NCBI GenBank assembly: GCA_020354105.1
Contig: CP070642.1
Location: 571,555-589,558 of the forward strand
Source: Chloroflexota bacterium
GTDB lineage: Bacteria; Chloroflexota; Dehalococcoidia; GIF9; UBA5629
Reading direction: 5' to 3'
DNA length: 18,004 bases
The notes under the pieces were generated by a model. That model worked only from the letters and a program-made list of their open reading frames with translations. It had not been told where the DNA came from and made no database searches. The position numbers were made by a program, and so were the translations under genes. Every line of letters starts with the position of its first letter. Position 1 is the stretch's first letter. Positions 13,055 to 18,004 of this stretch are shown piece by piece.

Positions 13055-15343
13055 TCAGGCTATCACTTCAAGCTCGTCTTCTAGGCTGATATCCTTTGAA
13101 GAACGTCCCACCATCACTTTGAAAATGCCCGGCTCTACAGTGAACTTCATATCTTTGTCATAGAAGCCGAGTGTTTCTATGGGTAGTTCGAATTCCACTG
13201 TCTTAGTTTCACTGGGCTCCAGCGCAACCCGCTTGAAGCCTTTTAATTCTTTAACAGGCCGGGTAATGCTGGCAACTACATCGTTGATATAGAGCTGGAC
13301 CACTTCTTCACCGGCTCTGTCCCCGGTATTCTTGATGTCAACCTTTATAGAGGTTTTTCCCGTTAGGGTGACCCGTTTTGGCTCTATCCTGAGGTTGCTG
13401 AAGTCGAATGTGGTATAGCTGAGTCCATAGCCGAATTCAAAGGCTGGACTGGTGCTGGCATCGACATAATCCCCCCAGAACTGGGACCTGCTGCCTGAGG
13501 GCTTATGCCCATAATAAACCGGTATCTGCCCACTATTTGCAGGGAATGATATGGGGAGTTTGCCTCCAGGGTTGTAGTTGCCAAAAAGAACATCGGCAAC
13601 GGCGTTACCGCCTTCCTCCCCGGGTAGCCAGGCTTCGATGATAGCCGGTATCTTTTCTATAATCCATCCTAGCGCCAGTGGTCTACCGTCTACGAGAATT
13701 AGCACGACAGGAGTTCCCGTTTCATAAATAGCTCTCACTAGATCGTCCTGAACACCTGGAAGGTGAAGTTCGGCACTGTCTCTCATTTCCCCACAAGTGC
13801 AATCGGGGCTTAAACCTGATTTCCCCCCAACTACCACGATAGCCATGGTAGCTGACTGTGCGGCTTTAACTGCTTCAGGAAAACCATCTTTAGAAGTGCT
13901 ATTGTATTCACAACCAGCCGCATACAGTATCCTTGTGTTCTTACCAACCTTGGCTTTAATCCCATCAAGTATGGTGACGACAGGGACGGTAACGTGATCC
14001 GCTCGCTCATCCGGAGTTGGTAATTGAGCGCCTGTTGCCTCTGCCGCCAGTACCGTTATCTCAATATGGGCAGGGTAAGTATAGTCACCAAGTAGGTTCC
14101 TTTGGACGTCTGCGTTCGGACCTATTATGGCGATGGTATCAATGTTTTTATTAATTGGCAGTATGCTGTCCTTGTTTTTTAACAGAACAATTGATTTCTG
14201 GGCAGTCTCGAGGGCTAGTTGGCGATGTTCAGGCAAGTCAAAGGCCTTTGCCGCCTCTTCTGACTTGACATAAGGATTTTCAAATAGACCCAGCATGAAC
14301 TTAAGTCTTAGTATTCTGGAAACAGCTCGGTCAAGCAATTTCTCTGATACTATGCCCTTTTCGATTTGCTCTTTCAAGGGCTGGCCATAGCAGTCGTGCT
14401 TGGGAAGCTCGGTATCAATGCCAGCTGTAAGAGCAAGCCTGGCGGCATTTGCCTTATCAGGAGCAATCAGGTGATAGCTCTGTAAATTGTCGACAGCATA
14501 GTAATCGGAAACAACAATCCCTTCGAATCCCCATTCCGTACGCAAGATGTCCGTAAACAGTTCCGTGGAAGCACCACAGGGTATTCCATCTATTTCATGA
14601 TAGGCATTCATTACAGATAAAGCTCCGCCTTCTTTAATAGCTTCTTTGAATGGATACAAATAGACTTCCTTGAGCAATCTAGGTGGTATGTGGGCTGGTG
14701 CCCAGTTCAGCCCACCTTCTGGCAAGCCGTAGCCGACGAAATGTTTCAAAGTTGCTACGACACCATTTTGCAACTTATCGCCCTGCAGCCCTTTTACGTA
14801 AGTTGTTCCCATCTTCGCTATAAGATAGGGGTCTTCTCCGAAGGTCTCTTCGACTCTTCCCCATCTTGGGTCTCTGGCCACGTCTAAAACAGGCGAAAGT
14901 CCCTGGCGCACGCCCACAGCTATCATCTGCGCCTTTGCTACTTGTGTCATTTTATCCACCAGTTCTGGCTCCCATGTGCTAGCCATACCTATTATCTGCG
15001 GAAAGATTGTGGCATTTTTGGCCATAAAGCCATTCAGGCATTCCTCGTGGATTAGGGCAGGTATACCAAGCCTGGTATTTTCTACCAAGAATTTCTGAAT
15101 GCCATTTATTAGCTCTGCCATGTCTTTAGGTGGCAGTCCGGTGGATACTCCGGGCCTGCATATCTGCCCGATTCCGTTTTTGAATAGTGATTCTGCCATT
15201 CTTGAAGAGAATTTGCCGGCCTCTAATACCTCGAAGCTCCAGACACCACCAATCTGTGCTATCTTCTCGTCGAGTGTCATCTTGGAAAAGAGGTCTTTGG
15301 TTCTGGCATCTATTGACTGGGAGACATCTTTATATATTTCCAT
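13055..15343 (-). CDS. Glycoside hydrolase family 3 (beta-glucosidase/xylosidase type)
   Basis: The 762-aa product has the full GH3 layout: an N-terminal TIM-barrel domain, an (alpha/beta)6 sandwich domain, and a C-terminal fibronectin-III-like domain (about residues 650-750). Diagnostic blocks are RDPRWGRVEETFGEDP (about 157-172), LKHFVGYG (K200-H201), and GIVVSDYYAV, whose D280 matches the GH3 nucleophile. No signal peptide is present, so it acts in the cytoplasm on imported oligosaccharides or glycosides. GH3 enzymes remove terminal beta-linked glucose, xylose or related sugars with retention; the exact sugar cannot be told. The ATG follows AAGGA (spacing about 7). A promoter lies at 15373-15402. 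The gene diverges from an exported GH-A-like lipoprotein, together suggesting a small glycan-use locus. Confidence 0.94.
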   Translation of the reverse strand: MEIYKDVSQSIDARTKDLFSKMTLDEKIAQIGGVWSFEVLEAGKFSSRMAESLFKNGIGQICRPGVSTGLPPKDMAELINGIQKFLVENTRLGIPALIHEECLNGFMAKNATIFPQIIGMASTWEPELVDKMTQVAKAQMIAVGVRQGLSPVLDVARDPRWGRVEETFGEDPYLIAKMGTTYVKGLQGDKLQNGVVATLKHFVGYGLPEGGLNWAPAHIPPRLLKEVYLYPFKEAIKEGGALSVMNAYHEIDGIPCGASTELFTDILRTEWGFEGIVVSDYYAVDNLQSYHLIAPDKANAARLALTAGIDTELPKHDCYGQPLKEQIEKGIVSEKLLDRAVSRILRLKFMLGLFENPYVKSEEAAKAFDLPEHRQLALETAQKSIVLLKNKDSILPINKNIDTIAIIGPNADVQRNLLGDYTYPAHIEITVLAAEATGAQLPTPDERADHVTVPVVTILDGIKAKVGKNTRILYAAGCEYNSTSKDGFPEAVKAAQSATMAIVVVGGKSGLSPDCTCGEMRDSAELHLPGVQDDLVRAIYETGTPVVLILVDGRPLALGWIIEKIPAIIEAWLPGEEGGNAVADVLFGNYNPGGKLPISFPANSGQIPVYYGHKPSGSRSQFWGDYVDASTSPAFEFGYGLSYTTFDFSNLRIEPKRVTLTGKTSIKVDIKNTGDRAGEEVVQLYINDVVASITRPVKELKGFKRVALEPSETKTVEFELPIETLGFYDKDMKFTVEPGIFKVMVGRSSKDISLEDELEVIA

Positions 15344-15372
15344 TGTTCTATCCTTGCATTTCTTGATATCAC

Positions 15373-15402
15373 ATTGTATCGATATTCAGCTTGATGTTAC
15401 AA
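15373..15402 (-). promoter_or_regulatory. Predicted promoter of the GH3 gene
   Basis: On the minus strand TTGTAA (15397-15402, 4 of 6) is separated by 18 bp from TACAAT (15373-15378, 5 of 6). The start would be near 15366, about 23 nt before the ATG at 15343. Confidence 0.5.
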
Positions 15403-15422
15403 GGTGAACTGAAATGATGCTT

Positions 15423-15453
15423 TTGGCTTGTAGACATACGGATGTAGTATGAT
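15423..15453 (+). promoter_or_regulatory. Possible promoter of the GH-A-like lipoprotein gene
   Basis: TATGAT (15448-15453, 5 of 6) is a good -10, but the best -35 candidates are badly spaced: TTGGCT (15423-15428, 19 bp) or TTGTAG (15428-15433, 14 bp). It lies about 32 bp upstream of the ATG at 15486. Confidence 0.3.
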
Positions 15454-15485
15454 ATAGCGAAAATTGAATCGGCAAGGAAAATGGT

Positions 15486-16601
15486 ATGAGTCAATTGAAG
15501 AGCACAAGAGCTTTGGCATTCATTATAGCGGCGATTGGGATATTGATAACATCAATCTGTTTGGCAGGTTGCTCGAGTCCACAGCCGACAGATCTCCAGC
15601 AGAATAGTGAACCAATAAAACCGAAGCAGATTGAAGAAACAGTCTTGGTCCCGTCTGACCATCCACAGCTTCCGGCTCGTGGGTTTTTTATGGGTATTCT
15701 TCCGGTGCCGGGGGAGGGACAGTCTTTTGCCGATGCTTCCTATCAGGCATCTCGTTATGCCGAATTTGCCCCAGTGTGGGGCAAGCCGACACCTTTTTAC
15801 GGTTTAGCTCAGGAATTGGCAGGAGATTGGGGTGAGACGTTTGTCGAACAGTATATTCGAGTTAATGGTATGTTCCCCATTGTCCATTTGTCGTTTATTG
15901 GTGAGGGTATGGCTCTCAAGGCCCCGCCGGGTATGTCAGGAGCCACTTTGGAGAGCCGGCAGTGGCGGGAGAGTTATAAGCAGGCGGCTATTGATGTGGT
16001 AAAGACTACCAGGCCGCTTTACCTGTCTATAGGCAACGAGGTTAACCGTTGGTATGAACGGTATGGAGATAATCCTGATGATCCTAACGGATTTCAGCAC
16101 TATGTAAGCCTCTATGAAGAGATATACGATGCTGTAAAGCAATTATCTCCTGAAGTGAAAGTATTCTGCACCTTTAGTCGTGAAATCGTCTCTGAAAATC
16201 GGGAAGCAAATCTTGAGGTTCTCCGTATGTTTGATGCCGAGAAAATGGACGTACTAGTTTTCACCAGCTATCCTTATGCCGTCAAGGGAATAAATCATCC
16301 CTCTGATATACCAAATGACTACTATGCCATAGCGTTGAATTATATACCCGGGAAACCCTTTGGCTTCAGCGAACTGGGTTGGGCAGCCTTGGAGGCTTTC
16401 GGTGGTGAGCAGGGGCAGGCTGATTTTATTATTCAGGCATCAACACGTCTTACTATAGAACAGGGAATTCAACTGCACCTCTTTGGTTGGCCGTGGCTGC
16501 ATGCTCTTGACGATAGTGATTCCATTGGCCTCATAAAAAGAGATGGCACCGAAAGGTTAGGTTATCTGGTGTGGCAGGAGTTGTCGTCCCGCAGCAAATG
16601 A
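15486..16601 (+). CDS. Clan GH-A-like glycoside hydrolase, exported lipoprotein
   Basis: The 371-aa product begins with a lipoprotein signal peptide: basic N-terminus, hydrophobic core at about residues 9-26, and a lipobox LAGC with the lipidated Cys at 29. A polar linker (about 30-60) leads to a TIM-barrel-like domain. LSIGNEVNRWY puts N184-E185 where clan GH-A enzymes carry the Asn-Glu acid/base pair at the end of strand 4. GFSELGWAA puts E296 at the nucleophile position of strand 7. TSYPY (260-264) resembles the aromatic block before strand 6/7 in GH-A members such as GH53. It would therefore act outside the membrane on a glycan, but I cannot assign a GH family and it may be an unclassified one. 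The ATG follows AAGGA. It diverges from the GH3 gene. Confidence 0.78.
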   Translation: MSQLKSTRALAFIIAAIGILITSICLAGCSSPQPTDLQQNSEPIKPKQIEETVLVPSDHPQLPARGFFMGILPVPGEGQSFADASYQASRYAEFAPVWGKPTPFYGLAQELAGDWGETFVEQYIRVNGMFPIVHLSFIGEGMALKAPPGMSGATLESRQWRESYKQAAIDVVKTTRPLYLSIGNEVNRWYERYGDNPDDPNGFQHYVSLYEEIYDAVKQLSPEVKVFCTFSREIVSENREANLEVLRMFDAEKMDVLVFTSYPYAVKGINHPSDIPNDYYAIALNYIPGKPFGFSELGWAALEAFGGEQGQADFIIQASTRLTIEQGIQLHLFGWPWLHALDDSDSIGLIKRDGTERLGYLVWQELSSRSK

Positions 16602-16691
16602 TGTCCTGAAATATCATATTGAACAGGGGTTAAGAATGGCTGTTCCACCTGGCTAAATCCGTATTGGTAGATATAGCATTATCAAATTCGG

Positions 16692-16720
16692 TTGACTTTT
16701 CAAAACCTAGATGCTATATA
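16692..16720 (+). promoter_or_regulatory. Predicted promoter of the 4-hydroxybutyryl-CoA dehydratase gene
   Basis: TTGACT (16692-16697, 5 of 6) is separated by 17 bp from TATATA (16715-16720). The start would be near 16727, about 43 nt upstream of the ATG at 16770. The rest of the gap from 16602 shows only a weak inverted repeat (GAACAG 16621-16626, CTGTTC 16640-16645). Confidence 0.55.
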
Positions 16721-16769
16721 AGGCAATTGTCTATTTCATTTCGTTGCAGTAACTTTTGGAGGTGATAAC

Positions 16770-18004
16770 ATGAGCATGATGACAGGGAAAGAATATCGGG
16801 AGAGCCTTAGGAGGCTTAAGCCGGAGATATATTACTTGGGCGAGAAAATTGAAAGTGTGGCTGACCACCCAGCCTTTGTGCCGCACGTGAATGCGGCAGC
16901 ACTGACCTATGATATGGCATTAGCGCCGGAGTTCGAAGAGTTATTATCAGCCAAGTCACATCTCACAGGAGAGAAAATCAATCGCTATGCTCACATTCAT
17001 CATAGTCATGATGACTTGGTGAAAAAGGTAAAGATGCTGCGTGCTCTAGGGCAACAGACGGGTAGCTGCTTCCAGAGGTGCGTTGGTCATGATGGGCTGA
17101 ATTCTGTATATTCGATTACATATGACATAGATCAGAAGATTGGGACAGACTACCATAAGCGTTTGGTCAGCTTGCTCAAAGAAGTGCAATCTAAAGACCT
17201 GATGATTTCAGGAGCTATGACCGATGTCAAGGGAGACCGCCGCCTGTCACCGAGCCAGCAGAAAGACCCTGACCTTTATGTGCACATGGTGGAAAAGAAA
17301 AAGGATGGCATTGTGGTCAGCGGTGCCAAAGCCCATATTACGGGTGCAGTCAATTCCCACGGACATTTGGTTATGCCCACGGCTGCCATGAAAACGGAAG
17401 ATGCTGACTATGCCGTCTGTTTCTATGTACCTGTGGATGCCCCGGGGGTAATTCATATCTTTGGTCGGCAGACCAACGATACGCGAAAATGCAATTGCTT
17501 TCTTGACCAAGGTAATGTGGACTACGGCATTGTGGGTGGTGAGGCTCTGATAGTCTTTGATAAGGCGTTTGTTCCCTGGGAGCATGTCTTTATGTGTGGG
17601 GAATATGAGTTTGCCTATGAGTTAGTGGAGAGGTTTGCTACTGCCCACCGCCAGAACTACGGCGGTTGTAAGACTGGCCTGGCAGACGCGCTAATCGGTG
17701 CCACATATGCTCTGTCGCAAGTCCAGGGCACTGACAGGGCTTCACACGTCAGAGATAAACTGGTTGAGATGGTACATCTCACAGAGACGCTTTACTGCTG
17801 CTCCATAGCCTGTTCCTGTCAGGGTTATGCTTTGCCAGCTGGCTCATACATGGCTGACCCTCTGCTGGCGAATGTCACTAAATTGAATGTAACACGCCAC
17901 ATTTATGAGATCGCTAGGCTGGCTCAGGATATCACTGGAGGCATGTTGGCGACCGCACCGTCGGAGATGGATTGGAAAGACCCACAAGTGGGTAAGTATG
18001 TGGA
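16770..18004 (+). CDS. abfD: 4-hydroxybutyryl-CoA dehydratase (AbfD-like), 3' end outside window
   Basis: The open frame runs from the ATG at 16770 to the window edge, giving about 411 of an expected 490 residues. Homology is to the HpaB/AbfD flavoprotein family. The enzyme turns 4-hydroxybutyryl-CoA into crotonyl-CoA by a radical route using FAD and a [4Fe-4S] cluster, and also isomerises vinylacetyl-CoA. Cluster ligands known in Clostridium aminobutyricum AbfD (Cys99, Cys103, His292, Cys299) correspond, at an offset of +1, to C100 and C104 in SCFQRC and to H293 and C300 in HRQNYGGCK. Further active-site residues also fit the offset: R91, Q102, T191, E258, Y297, K301. The flavin-less hydroxylase branch lacks this cluster. 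The ATG follows GGAGGTGAT with 7-nt spacing. Oxygen sensitivity implies an anaerobe. Only the last, unseen part (including the expected Glu456) is unverified. Confidence 0.92.
   Translation, partial: MSMMTGKEYRESLRRLKPEIYYLGEKIESVADHPAFVPHVNAAALTYDMALAPEFEELLSAKSHLTGEKINRYAHIHHSHDDLVKKVKMLRALGQQTGSCFQRCVGHDGLNSVYSITYDIDQKIGTDYHKRLVSLLKEVQSKDLMISGAMTDVKGDRRLSPSQQKDPDLYVHMVEKKKDGIVVSGAKAHITGAVNSHGHLVMPTAAMKTEDADYAVCFYVPVDAPGVIHIFGRQTNDTRKCNCFLDQGNVDYGIVGGEALIVFDKAFVPWEHVFMCGEYEFAYELVERFATAHRQNYGGCKTGLADALIGATYALSQVQGTDRASHVRDKLVEMVHLTETLYCCSIACSCQGYALPAGSYMADPLLANVTKLNVTRHIYEIARLAQDITGGMLATAPSEMDWKDPQVGKYV

Noticed and set aside
16621..16645. Inverted repeat GAACAG/CTGTTC after the GH-A-like gene as terminator
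   Set aside because: Only 6 bp with a 13-nt loop and no T run follows; consistent with chance.

Overview
The window reads as ordinary bacterial chromosome: tightly packed genes with strong Shine-Dalgarno sites (several close to AAAGGAGGT), short gaps, and no IS element, phage gene, CRISPR array, tRNA or rRNA. Gene content points to an anaerobe. The clearest marker is the right-edge gene, which carries the [4Fe-4S] ligand set of the oxygen-sensitive 4-hydroxybutyryl-CoA dehydratase. Together with a tandem acyl-CoA dehydrogenase pair, a 2-oxoacid dehydrogenase E1 pair and a beta-CASP metallo-beta-lactamase protein, this would suit a Dehalococcoidia-like member of the Chloroflexota. That placement is an inference from gene content; no phylogenetic marker is present.

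Left part (1-3600). On the minus strand a two-zinc-ribbon protein leads into lemA. Diverging from them is a LOG-family (TIGR00730) nucleotide phosphoribohydrolase-like gene, which converges with a beta-CASP RNase/metallo-beta-lactamase gene. The beta-CASP gene looks leaderless. A 63-aa two-helix membrane protein diverges from it and may head the next transcript.

Middle part (3655-8854). Genes for E1-alpha and E1-beta of a thiamine-diphosphate 2-oxoacid (or acetoin) dehydrogenase lie without E2/E3 genes. They are followed by a three-gene cluster: acyl-CoA dehydrogenase A (degenerate active-site motifs, clipped C-terminus), acyl-CoA dehydrogenase B (intact active-site motifs, but lacking a conserved N-terminal loop), and a six-helix membrane protein I do not recognise. 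The complementary defects suggest a heteromeric dehydrogenase.

Right part (8902-18004). A PLP-dependent cysteine synthase on the minus strand diverges from a large HerA/DUF87-type P-loop ATPase. Next comes a four-helix small membrane protein with its own promoter. A GH3 glycosidase (cytoplasmic, minus strand) diverges from a clan GH-A-like glycosidase lipoprotein (exported, plus strand), so this is a small carbohydrate locus. The window ends inside a 4-hydroxybutyryl-CoA dehydratase gene with its own promoter. With the acyl-CoA dehydrogenases it fits anaerobic CoA-thioester metabolism feeding crotonyl-CoA and beta-oxidation-like steps.

Promoters are proposed by eye from -35/-10 matches. All functional calls rest on motif recognition, not on database searches.
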